Shown: in pieces, positions 45,901 through 56,270 of the stretch
How positions within the stretch are numbered: the stretch's first letter is position 1
Layout of the letters: each line of letters starts with the position of its first letter
Assembly: GCA_004431415.1 (NCBI GenBank)
Contig: QPMI01000192.1
Span: 62,001-126,000 of the forward strand
Direction of reading: 5' to 3'
Source: Cyanophora paradoxa
Taxonomy: Eukaryota > Glaucocystophyceae > Cyanophorales > Cyanophoraceae
DNA: 64,000 nucleotides
Position numbers and translations under genes: made by a program
The notes under the pieces: generated by a model
Seen by the model: only the letters and a program-made list of their open reading frames with translations
The model's database searches: none
What the model was told of the DNA's origin: nothing

Positions 45901-48900
45901 GACAAGGCGACCCCAGCGGGTCTCGAGCTCCGTCGCCTCGGCGCGCCCGACGATGACCCCGCCGCTCATCACGTAGAGGTCGCACTTGACGATAGGCGGC
46001 CAGGCGAGCTCCTGCTGCATCATAATCTGCGTGCAGCGGAATGCAGGCGCGAGAATCAGGAAGCGTTACACAACAAGTGAATTCCAAATTTTATCCACGA
46101 ACCTGGACCAGGAGCGAGTTCGCCGAGTAGTACATGAGCTTCGGCGGCGGCGGGGGAAGCGGCGGTGCCGGAGGGACGGGCCCCGTCTGGAACTGCAGCT
46201 CGGTCTGTGCGACGACTTTGACCTCCGGCCCGTCGTTCATGTTGATGAAGACGGTGCAGTTGAACTGAGAGTTCGGCGGCAGAGCCGCCTTCTTGACCGG
46301 GATCGGCACGACCTTGCGCGGCGGGAGAAGGAACGGGCTGGGCCCGAAGACTTGCGTCGACGGAGGGAGCTGAATGCCCTCGGGCTGCAGAGAGCGAGAG
46401 ACTTAGCTCATTCGCATCTCTCACGTACACATAGCAGTCGGTCCGCGCACGAGTGACGCGGCGGAGCAGGTCGCGTTCAGGTAGATGAAGCCCGTCCACG
46501 TGGCGGCGTTCACGACGTTGAGTTCGATTGTTGCCTGCATTCTCATTCATTGCAGTTATTGCAACAAACGATGCGCCTTATGCGCGAGCACCTCGTAGCG
46601 CTGCACATCCACTTTGGTGCTCTCGATCAGAGGCGGCTTGCAGGAGAAGGAAGCCATGGGGGAGAGAATGCCGCTGCGCCCGTTGCCCGCGTGGTCCTCC
46701 GCGGTGACTAGGGCCTGAGCGCCAACAAAAGAATGTGAGGGAACATTTTTACAGGCTGCGCCCGCCGCGCATTGTCATTTACATCGGGCTCGTTGAGACG
46801 GTACCAGAGGAGCAGCGGGCTCGTGTCCGGGATCCTGAAGCGCGGCCCGCGCAGGAAGAGCTGCGTCGCGTTCGACGACATGTCCTCGCTCCACATCCGG
46901 AACTGTGAAAGAATACATTTATCGAATAAAGGCTGAAGCCCGTCGCGGCGGATCCGAACCTCAGAAAAGAGCGTGTTTGACAGAAGTGCCTCGCCCCCGT
47001 AGTTATTGCCCCCGAGGTATCCGCGGGTGCCCCTGGCTAGGGCGGCGGGCAGCGCCCTCATGTCCTGCGTCTTCTCGTCGAAGAGGACGCCGTCGACGAA
47101 GCCGCGGACAGTGGCGAGGGTCTGGTCCAGCCCCGAGATCGCGATGTGCACGTGGTTCCATTCCGAGAGCTGCGAGATCGAATGGCATTAAACATTGGAA
47201 TTGAGCTCCGAATTCGAAGTGCTGCGAAATTGAGGGGAGAAGGTCATCCTACCTTAACAGTTTTTGTGCTGTTCTCGAAGAGGGTGACCGCCTGCCTGGC
47301 GCCTTGGCTATCGAGCGCTCCGATTGTGATAGCGAGAGCATTCGATAGGTCGAGGAACTCGGCGAAGACCACATCAGTCGAATTGCTATCCGCGCCGATC
47401 TCGAGCAGGCGTGTGCCGTTTGCGGGTGCGTTGATGGGCACAATCCAGAAGTCGAGCGAGAGTGCGGTCACGAGCGGCCACGTTGTGTTCGAATTCATGT
47501 TAATGCTGATCTCACCCGGAGGCTCGAGCTCTGAGAACTTCATTCCTGCGGGTACGCGGATACGTAGTCGCGGTGAGCCACATTCACGTTTCGAGCTCGC
47601 TTTTGCAATACCACTTCGAACTCGACGCACCGCAAACCGGCGGCTGCTTCCCTTCGACAGGCCCCGAGTCTCCACCTCCCGTGCTCGTTCCGTCATCGGT
47701 CGGGCCGGTCGGGGCTGCGGGGTCCTCCGCCGCCGCCGGCGGTGCTCCTGCCTCGGGAATACTGCCCTCCTCGTAGAAGGGGACATAAAAGTCGGCGGGG
47801 CCGCTGCTGAGCTCTGCATCGAAATCCAGCGCGACATCTATGTTGAGGCTGCTGACTTCCGCCTTGCAGCTGTAGTTGGTCGCCATCGACAAGTTCTGCA
47901 GGGTGAAGACGAATGACTTTTGCTGGCCCTCGATGATGCCGAAGGCTTGCTGAGCTTCGGTGACCCCAGAGGCGTCCGCCGTGCCATTGAGCGTGCACTT
48001 CACGCGGACGGAGACGTTCCTCCCGCCGCCCCACACGGCCAGGTTTTTGATCTGCAGCCCCTCGTCAAACGAGAAATATACAACGAGTGTGGTCGCCGTT
48101 GAAGAAACACTGTTCACCGTCACCGGAAAGTAAGAGGTGAGACCAGTTGCTTGCGCCGTGATGTTCGCTGTTCGTACGCACACGGTTATATATGTGTGTT
48201 GTTATTCGAGTCATTTGGAAAATAGCTTACCTGCGAACCAAGCGCACTTCTCCACGACAATGTTGCGGGTAGCGTTGCCGGAAACAGCACTGCATCCGAA
48301 TGCCGGCCGGCTTGAACCAGTCCCTTCCGGGCTCAGCGTTTGAGCCTTTCCGTTCAACAAAGTTCCGCTGTAGTCTTTAGCGACAGCTGTAGCGCTCTGC
48401 CAAAGAAGATCAGAAGAGCGATACTTTTAGAAGGACTGGTTTCATTCTTCAAATACATTTATTTCGTTGTTCTTGAAGTACCTGCGGGCGCAATTGTCAG
48501 CATTCATGAAGAAAGCTATAGCTAGTAACTATAAGGGCTCACATGTACATGCGATACTTCCTGCATGGATCCAACCGATTCAGGACCGAGCGAATCTGGC
48601 TTCAGAACGAAGCACGCAAAAACGGGTTCTGCAATGGAACAGCGCACAGGAGCATGCGGCACGAGATGCGGTTCATGTACAAGTCCTGGATCTCCGCCTG
48701 TGTAAGCGCTTGCTTCCAAGCTTTGAACCTGCGCACGCGCCAGTGACATTAATGATACTTGCAATTTGTCAAAGCAAAACATACACCAACAGGATCCCGG
48801 GCGTGAACGGCTGAGATAAGCGCATTCGTATACGCACTCAGAAATCACGACTCCCTTGGGCTGCTCCCAAGGAACATCGGCCTCGCCGATCTTTGCCGTC

Positions 48901-51900
48901 GCCCTCGCGTAGCCGGACCGCATCGGAGTCATTTTGTTCAACGGGTCGCCCACCACAGGACGGGGTCCAATGGAAGCGGCGTCGTTCGGGCCACTAACAG
49001 TCATTCGGGCTCCGTTACGATAGCAGGCGAGAGATGCTACGTTTCCAGAGGTCGTCTGGCCGATGACAACCGCCTGTAACGTTAACCGCGACGAGCCTGA
49101 TCAGTATGCGCAGCACCGCAGTGCAAATTGCGAGAATTCTGGAAAATTGCACGAACGCACGTAATGAATCTACGCATGCCGCGCAACCCACATCACAACA
49201 TGTCAGCAGAGCAGACTTAGCATGGTATTATGAGTAGCGCTTAAGGGCAAATTGCGCATGCGCACCCAAGTATTTGGCTAAGTATGAGAGAAGCGCAACG
49301 AAAGATCATGCGCAGTGGAATATGAGCATTATGCAAAATGGGCTAGTTGTTCAAATGCGCGAGCACCGGGAGAAGGCCTAGCCCATTTCCAACGGAGTCG
49401 ATTGTTTCGCAGCTTCTGTAAAATTCAGCGCCGTACCCCATCTGGACTTGCAATGTCCTGAACGAGCCCGAGGAGGTTGGCTTCATCCAGAACCTGAGCA
49501 CACGGATTGTGATTAGCGCGCGCTCGAGGAAAGCACCAATCCCGCGCATGAGCACCAGATCTTGAAGGCGGTCCCCGCGACCGAGGGGTTCCACTGACTG
49601 AAGATGGGCCATGGAAAGAGTTGGCCTTGGGTGTTATCCACCCCGTCAACTGGGTTGACGCGATGCACCCTTCCAGTGATTGTTAGGAGGAGGGGCAATG
49701 CCAAGGGGGAGCATCAAGAGGACGACGCGCCAGAATTCAATGGTCACGGGGTTCACAAAAGTCGAGCTGTAGGCGAAGTTTGTTATTGATGCGCCTTCTA
49801 GTGCCGCAGCGCCGAACGCGGAGCTCCGGAATCGGAGCCCTGCGCCAGAACAGCCGAGGAATTTGAGCTTCTATATATACACTATATATTGTGAGAGAGT
49901 CGCGATTGCGCACCGCAGGGTGCGCTCTTGTGCGCGGGTACGCGGATTGTCGGGGTCGGGGTCGACGACTTCAAAACAGTGTTACCTCGCCCTATCTTTG
50001 CGCTGCAGTTGTAGCCCTCGCTAGCGACCATTCTGAGGTGCAGTTGCGGCGCGCGCGTCGGATGCCGGCGAGTGCGGATCGAAAGCTTGGGCCGCGGGGG
50101 CTCACTGGTCTGCCTCGGTAATGGTGACCTTCGCCTCGCCGCCGCTGGCAGCGACGTAGGCGACCTTCACGTTTCCATACGCCATCGTGTTGAAATTGTT
50201 GCCCGTGGTGCCGACGCGCACGCAGTCGACCCACACCGAGACGGCGGCGTCGGAGGCCCCAGTATTCTTGACGGTGATCTCGAAGTGGGCGGTTTTCGCA
50301 ACAAGCCGGTACGAGTCGATCACGACGTCGAGGCCCAGGCTTCCCGTCGGGAAGCAATTCGCGACGGACACTGCCGCCCGAGTACCCGCCGAACATGAAC
50401 CCACGGGGGGCTCATCGTAAGAAAGGGCGGGAACGACCATCTGCAGGCCGCTCCCGCTCGAGTCTGCAAAAGACGTAGCGGTCTGAAGGCCCGGCGCCCC
50501 CCAAGCCGGAAGATAATGAATATCTCTGATCGTGAAGCGGGGCAGAACATATATATAAAAAACTCGAACGCACGTTGATTTCGTTGAACTTCGGGTGCGA
50601 ACATCGCAACGTGAGCGGGGGCCGTATGCGTGAGGGCGCGCGTGCTGGGAGCACTGCGAGCGCAGACACACCTTCCAATAACTGACGAGAAAACCAATCA
50701 GCTCAAGGACGTAAACAGGAATTCGATATCGCGGGCGCACTGGTAGAGCTCATGCTTCCTGAAGTAGTCGCAGGAGAATGCATTGTTGTACAGGTCCCCG
50801 ACTTCTGCTGCGGTGAGGGCTGCTGCCCACATGCGGATCTCGGCAAGGTCCGTGTTCACGAGGCTGAAGTCGGCTCGGTAGATGGCCGTGAGGGACGCTG
50901 CTAGTATCTGTGAAGTGGCCGCAGAGTTTAGCGGTCGTCTGGCGGTCGATGTCGAGCGGCAGCGGCCGGTACTCACGGGGTTGGCCGTGGGGCGGTCGCG
51001 GAAGGTTTCGCCGATGAGCCCCGCTCGAATCCCGAACCGGTCGGAGTATGTTCTGTCCGAGCCCGTGCCCGTGACATGCAAGTAGTATCGGTCGATGTTA
51101 GTTGTCGACCAGAGCGGGGGCTGTGCGTCATTGCGTGGATTAATGCAGATCGATATTGATACATGTGCACTGCAAATGGACGTGATGACTGCATTCACCA
51201 ATTTGTGTCTCGTATTGGGATCGCTAAGAAACGATCCCCGCGCCGAAAAGCCTCCGGCAACGCCATTCCTAGGCGAGCCAAAAAGTCAGTTACAGTCGGG
51301 CTGGAGTAATACCTGAGCCCAGATCCGCAACGAAGCGCGAGCGCGCCTGTACCAACGGACTTGCGCCTGGTTGCTCGCATCGGTTGCCTCTATCACTATA
51401 GCCTGTTCTCGACGTTAGCACGGGCGCACACGTAGTCAACTATATATAGCTAGTGACAGTGCACTTACCACATGGTACTGCGCCGTCATGAAAAATCATA
51501 TGCATGCCAGGAATAAGCGGTCAATTGCAAGCGATCGATGAAGTCAAAGATTATATAATTAGTTGTAGAATTAATATTGCATTGAACGCACCCAGCTACC
51601 ATCCCGCTATAATACACGGATAGAGATGCATAGGGTGTTAGAATCAGTCAAAGCAAAAATGCAAATTGAGATCTTGATGTGATGACGAAGCGCACCGGGA
51701 TCGCATCGCTTGCAACGCCACCGTACAGAGTAACAGACCCGCGCGCTGTGCTTGCAAGACTTCCGTACTGTTCTCGTAGGCGATCGTGATCGCGCGTTAA
51801 TTTGATCAGGCTCTCTGTTCTCGCATATGCATGTGCATGCGCTCTCGACGGACCGTCATGTTAACATTCAAAAAGTTTCGGTTAACGTTGTTGTGCCGAT

Positions 51901-52730
51901 CGTAGCCGAATGACTGTGAGTGCGCGCGAGGACGGATATCGATCAGACGCGATGGCCTGAGATCGGCCGAAAACGGCGCCTACCACGGAGAACTCATCGT
52001 CCTACGCCCAATGGGCCGCAAGTCAGAGCTGAAAAGCCGCTTTGCAGGGGGCGCCGACCTCGTCATTGCCGAACGCGATGATTCCCGATGGATTTACCAT
52101 GTAATCGCCCGTCCCGAGATTGCTCTTTATCCTGCATGCGCAGGCCCATCAGCAGCTTCAGCATTGAGGAATGATCAGACCTGGAATACAATAGCGAGAC
52201 CTCACCAGAATTCCTAAGTCACCAACCACGTGCGTATGAAGGAGAGATTTCAGAAGCGTTTTTTAAGCACGAGAACAAACGGAAATACGCACCAACGTCA
52301 TGGGATTCGTGTAGCGGATCTGAAAAAGGCCGCAGCCGGCGTTATCGTTGGCTTCGATGACCGTTAACAAATGCCGCGATCGCGACGCACCTTGGGGTAA
52401 GAGTTGACGAGAGCCACTCTTGCTGTTTCAGAAGAAGCCAACTCCGACGGTCGCAGCAGGCGCATTGTGGTGTACTTGTCGAAGCCAAAAGCCGACCCCG
52501 GCGCCGTTCTCCCGAATTTGAGACCTGTCGCGCGCTCAATCCAAGACGATGAGGGGATGCATATGCACATATTCTATCGATCAGGGTCGTCGATCATGGC
52601 CGGCTTCAAGCTCACCGCATGTCGGCGGAGCCTGGGCGCTGGCGCTCCGCACGGCGGCGAGCAGCACAATGGCAAGAAGCACGATGCTGCAGCTGAACCC
52701 TGCAGCTGCTGCTGCGCGCGTCGGCCCCAT
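39992..52730 (-). CDS. Giant type I surface protein with LamG-like and Ig/fibronectin-like modules
   Basis: ATG 52730 begins a signal peptide (SIVLLAIVLLAAVRSASA). The other end, 40.2 kb to TAA 39992, has a Gly-Leu run spliced to a membrane span (GAVLLIVGGLWGWNYYRMGQ) and a short Tyr/Gly-rich cytoplasmic tail. Between them lie dozens of minus-strand exons. LamG-like blocks are DRTYSDRFGIRAGLIGE with LVNTDLAEIRMWAAALTAAE (51.1-50.75 kb) and LDFWIVPINAP, WNHVHIAISGLD and TVRGFVDGVLFDEKTQ (47.5-47.0 kb). Beta-sandwich repeats of fibronectin III/Ig type include LLPGTTYTLEVPAFC (44.7 kb), LELKPDTAYSVRAACG (44.0 kb) and GLDPTSNYTCALAVAG (45.85 kb), with many paired Cys and N-glycosylation sites. 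It is probably an adhesion or cell-coat protein. One gene is inferred from unbroken strand and style plus matching ends; internal junctions are mostly unresolved, and two or three genes cannot be excluded. Confidence 0.6.
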
Positions 52731-53867
52731 ATGCAATGCGTTCGAGCAATTGCAAGTTAAGCTGAAGGATGTGTATCAACCCGAGATTTAGACCCGGAAA
52801 GTCGACCCGCGGCCGTGTCCTGCAGTAGACGCTGAACGTTAATTGCAACTGCACATTGAGTACTAGTGCATGCGCACACGCTCCGATATCGAATCTCGAA
52901 AACTCGTCATGATCACACACACCTGGCTGCGACCGTACGTACTACGGTATACGTACACGCGCGCGTCAGCCCCGACACGCCGCACGCGTACGATGCTCGG
53001 CCCTTGCAGCTGCAGCGCGAGCTGCGGAGCAGTAGCAGCCGCTGAGCCCACCGTGGCACTAGCAGGGACTAAATAATGATAGCTAAGGCCTAATTCAATC
53101 ATTATGTTAGCCCCTTATATAATTACGTATACACTGTGACAGTACTGTAGACCGTCGACGTCGGACAGTAGTACTGTACTACGCGTAGAATACTATATAT
53201 AGGCTATAATATAGCTAGTACCGTGGTACTACGGTAGTACGTCCAGAGACTCCATCCCTAGAACTTTAATTTTGACGACTGGCAAATTGGACGTCGACTC
53301 CGGCGGGCGCATGTCCGCCGTTGTCAGTGACTTGCTACTGTCCGGAGTCCAGCCTTTTTATTATCCACTGGCCAGGTTCCGAAAAGTTCCGGAACGTTTA
53401 CTCTTACTAGTTAATTAGGGCACTGGCCGGGCCCGGCGGGGGGTCTCGCATCGCCGAGAGTCGGCCGGCGGCCCAGCCCAAGCCGCCGAAGTTCGGCCGC
53501 TGGCCCGGGCCCCGGGGTTCCGGGCTGGCCGCCACGCGCCAGCCTCCAGGCTCCAGCCAAAACTTGGCCAGCCGCCTCCAGCTGTCACAGTGCTGTGATC
53601 CGATGATCGTGTACATGAACACACCGACTAAGTCGAGGCCCTGAGGCTCGACGAGCCGGCTCGCGCTCGCGGCTCGAGAGTCGAGACTCGTGTCACAGAC
53701 TCACAGTGTACCGGTATACCCCGGCCCTTGACTGCATCTGCTTCGACTTCCAAGTTACGCGATTGGCTGCGCGACGGCAGCGCAATTTGAATTGGCTAGC
53801 CGTTAGGCTGCTGCATCATGGACTGCGAACCGAAGCTAGGTGCCTAGGTTCAGATGGCTCGCATGCA
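52731..53867. other. Intergenic between the surface-protein gene and the viral element
   Basis: No gene is supported. The segment holds the likely promoter of the surface-protein gene near 52.75-53.1 kb. A run of tetranucleotide-like TACGTA, CTAG and GTAC motifs lies at 53,110-53,250, and a GC-rich block lies at 53,420-53,600. GC content falls sharply after about 53,870. Confidence 0.45.
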
Positions 53868-54254
53868 GGTCACCCCCACCAATTGCGCGCCCTCATCTTT
53901 CCTTCCCCACTACCATTCTCAGTAAGCCCATTATCCATTTTCAAATTTCTCAGTAAGGCTCAGTAACAAATTATAAATTAGCACTGTATTTTTCAAACAT
54001 CTAACCCTTCCTTACTGAAACCAATCGCGAAACCCTTTCATTCTTCATTTTTCTAATCTCTTACCATTCCCAGTAAGCCCTTAAACCCTCCCTCGATTTC
54101 TCAGTAAGGACAGTAAGACCCCTATTTTTACGAAATGTTCCCGATCGTTTCCAAACTGTTTTCAGTTAACAAATTGAAAAATAAAGGTGACCCCCACCGA
54201 TAGCCTTAATTCGGGTTAATAAAATACGAAATCAAGGTGAACCCCACCGATAGA
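53868..54254. repeat. Left-flank direct repeats of the element
   Basis: Two repeat types interlace. The box GGTGACCCCCACCGATAG occurs at 54,186 and, with one change, at 54,236; a shorter form (GGTCACCCCCACC) is at 53,868. A second block, TACCATT(C/T)(C/T)CAGTAAGCCC followed about 35 bp on by TTTCTCAGTAAGG, occurs at 53,911-53,971 and 54,062-54,117, a spacing of 151 bp. Such arrays are typical near the termini of integrated viruses, but their role is not known. Confidence 0.7.
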
Positions 54255-54262
54255 GTATGATG

Positions 54263-54316
54263 AGTGCGCAAGTTTGTCCTGCCGAAAATGCCCACCTGCA
54301 CAAACTTGCGCACTCC
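54263..54316. repeat. Perfect 16-bp inverted repeat (hairpin)
   Basis: GAGTGCGCAAGTTTGT at 54,263-54,278 is exactly complementary to 54,301-54,316, with a 22-nt spacer. It directly follows the GGTGA(A/C)CCCCACC boxes. It could be a protein-binding dyad, a terminator-like structure, or a remnant of an element terminus. Confidence 0.8.
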
Positions 54317-54661
54317 ACAGACGATAGACCACGTTAAAATAAACTCGCGCCCCGCCCACTATGCAAGATACATGCAAACAACATGCGAGTTCTATGAAAA
54401 ATAAACAATTCAGTCATGTATATATTTCGTATATATGTCTGAACCTCCGTGTGTGTGATCCCGCACAGCTTTCACTTTTTGTTTTTTCTTTTTTCCCGCA
54501 AATTCCGACATATACATATATACAGACCGGCGTCACCGACACATATTCGGGGTCATCACATCGCGGCGATTCCGAAAACATATATAGGATGCCACAAAGT
54601 AGTATTTTTACTTTCCTGACCAATCAGAACCGATTGCAAGTGAAAATCCTCATTGATACTG

Positions 54662-54790
54662 TTTTGTGGACACCGGGGATACCCATTTTGTGGACACCGG
54701 GGATACCCATTTTGTGGACACCGGGGATACCCATTTTGTGGTCATTTTGTGGACACCGGGGATACTCATTTTGTGGACACCGGGGATACC
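54662..54790 (+). repeat. 24-bp tandem repeat array
   Basis: Units starting TTTTGTGGACACCGGGGATA occur at 54,662, 54,686, 54,710, 54,745 and 54,769; the unit at 54,734 is cut to 11 bp. Three consecutive spacings are exactly 24 bp, and copies differ by at most one base (CCCA versus CTCA, or the end of the array). It is a young minisatellite in the non-coding left arm of the element. Confidence 0.9.
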
Positions 54791-55150
54791 GGAAAGGAGA
54801 AAACGCCATACAAACCGTTCAGCGCTTGTCTCTCTTCACCAGGTCATCACCTTGCAAAACTGAAAATAGCGCCGTGACCGTCTTGACGAGGCTAGCACGT
54901 CCATATAAGTGTCATAGGCTCAATAAATTATGTGTAAAAGCATTTTTTATGAAAAATGCGATCCTCACGGCGACTTGGCAAGGGAACCGGCTACTAATAG
55001 ACCTTAGTAAAGCGCCATTGTAGCTGAACCTTGTAGTAGGGCTGAACCTTATAGTAGGTCTGTTATACCTTGCAAATTCTCAGTTAGAAGCATAATATCC
55101 GCCGGCAAATATTTACCATAACATCGCGATCGCGAATTCGCGGAGACCCC

Positions 55151-55318
55151 CTTCCGTTTTCCGGGCATAACTTTGGACAGGAAGCCGATCTCGGCGCGTT
55201 CTTAAATGCTACGTGCTCACACCTTGATTCCGGGCATGATGGTTATGCTTTGACTAGCTAAGCCTACCGTGGAGCAAAGACCGACCTCGATTTCTGCACA
55301 AGTGCCCGAAAACGGAGG
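55151..55318. repeat. Imperfect inverted repeat spanning 168 bp
   Basis: CTTCCGTTTTCCGGGCA (55,151-55,167) is complementary to TGCCCGAAAACGGAGG (55,303-55,318) with one mismatch and one deletion. The enclosed segment is non-coding. It could mark a small inserted element or a promoter dyad upstream of speD. Confidence 0.55.
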
Positions 55319-55498
55319 TGTCCGCTACATTCTGAGCGCCGGCGCGCGTTCCCGGAGGGCTCCACTAGTCATACTTTGCATCTGTATGCGTATAGAGTAG
55401 TTCTACACTACTACAAAGCGGCGCGGTCTGATTCGCAAAGGGCGCGATTTGGCGGCTACGAAACCACATAGCTCACAAAAATATCGACTTAAATAATA

Positions 55499-55891
55499 AT
55501 GGATTCCCGATACCGCGGCTACCACGTTATGCTCGACTATATAACCGACCCGTTTACTGAGTCCCCGGAGGCATGCGCCGAGTGGATCACAGCGAACCTA
55601 TCGCAATATATAACAGATCGCAAGATGCGCATCGTGCACCAGCACACATGCATTTTCGATGGCTCTATTTCCCCTCCCGGTTTCGCGATTGGCTTTCTAT
55701 TAGATGAGTCGCATGCCACAGCTCACTCTTATAGCGACCAGGGGCTATTAGCGATCGATATCTTTACATGCGGCTCAAATGCCGAAGCGAAGACAATGGG
55801 TATAGCACAGGACATTAACGATCTCATACAGGAAAGGCTGAAAGTGCGAAAGTGGGACTTACAGGTCGAGCAAAGGTTCCCAATTTCATAA
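55499..55891 (+). CDS. speD: S-adenosylmethionine decarboxylase-like protein (SpeD family)
   Basis: 130 aa, ATG 55499, intact. The core matches prokaryotic-type AdoMet decarboxylase: LLDESHATAHSYSDQGLLAI then DIFTCG. The Glu-Ser pair (E70-S71) is where family members self-cleave to make the pyruvoyl group. H76 and C91 sit 5 and 20 residues after the serine, the same spacing as the catalytic His and Cys of the Thermotoga enzyme. The N-terminus (GYHVMLDY) also fits the family strand. AdoMetDC makes decarboxylated AdoMet, the aminopropyl donor for spermidine. Some SpeD relatives instead decarboxylate ornithine or arginine, so the substrate is unproven. It is the only plus-strand gene seen in the element, convergent with the DUF5710 gene 25 bp away, and lacks the shared upstream motif. 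Confidence 0.82.
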   Translation: MDSRYRGYHVMLDYITDPFTESPEACAEWITANLSQYITDRKMRIVHQHTCIFDGSISPPGFAIGFLLDESHATAHSYSDQGLLAIDIFTCGSNAEAKTMGIAQDINDLIQERLKVRKWDLQVEQRFPIS

Positions 55892-55916
55892 AAAATGAAA
55901 AAAACGACAGATATAT

Positions 55917-56231
55917 TTAATGCTCCTTGATCGGAAACTTGCCCATTAGCGGGTGATCGAGACCCATGACATACCAGGATTTCATAACGGGATCCCAGCG
56001 GGCTTTCTCAGCCTTCGCTTGATCCTTAAATTCATAAGGAATATCGAGGTAAACCTTCACGTTTCTTTGATACACTTGCTCATAGCTTAGAGTTTTGAAC
56101 TGAGAGCATAGGGGGTGATCTTTCTTTATGACATACCAGCATGAATTCTCACGATCCCACTTTCCACCGAGGGATTTCGCAACGTCTTTTTTATCAAACG
56201 GAATATCAACATAATACTTTTCACCCTCCAT
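55917..56231 (-). CDS. Protein with two DUF5710 repeats
   Basis: 104 aa, ATG 56231. Two copies of the same roughly 40-residue unit fill the protein: KYYVDIPFDKKDVAKSLGGK, W, then SCWYVIKKDHPL (residues 5-42), and KVYLDIPYEFKDQAKAEKAR, W, then SWYVMGLDHPL (about 56-96). The pattern (Y)(L/V)D(I/V)P(F/Y)..KD.AK..G.(R/K)WD...(K)WYV is that of DUF5710, often found attached to phage and plasmid DNA-processing proteins. Its biochemical role is not known to me. It is the most downstream gene of the minus-strand set and has the element's 20-bp upstream motif 14 bp before the start. Confidence 0.8.
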   Translation of the reverse strand: MEGEKYYVDIPFDKKDVAKSLGGKWDRENSCWYVIKKDHPLCSQFKTLSYEQVYQRNVKVYLDIPYEFKDQAKAEKARWDPVMKSWYVMGLDHPLMGKFPIKEH

Positions 56232-56244
56232 CTCTTTTATATTT

Positions 56245-56264
56245 ACCGGAGAAAATAATTTCGG
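56245..56264 (-). promoter_or_regulatory. Shared upstream motif, copy 1 (DUF5710 gene)
   Basis: On the plus strand the site reads ACCGGAGAAAATAATTTCGG, identical over 20 bp to the one upstream of the polymerase gene. Its near edge lies 14 bp upstream of the DUF5710 start codon. It fits between that gene and the stop codon of the integrase at 56,271, so it probably starts a separate transcript. Confidence 0.75.
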
Positions 56265-56270
56265 GGTTTG

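Larger units (their letters stand above)
54361..55498. other. No supported gene upstream of speD
   Basis: Apart from the tandem array and inverted repeat listed separately, I see no coding signal. A 220-codon frame across 54,361-55,023 is open mainly because the 24-bp repeat is a multiple of three, and its composition is not protein-like. A doubled GCTGAACCTT(G/A)TAGTAG lies at about 55,023-55,058. Confidence 0.5.

Noticed and set aside
54662-54790. CRISPR-like array
   Set aside because: The 24-bp units are directly adjacent with no unique spacers, so it is a tandem minisatellite.
54361-55023. A 220-codon frame across the minisatellite
   Set aside because: It stays open because the 24-bp unit is a multiple of three. 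Composition and flanks are not protein-like and no start signal is present.
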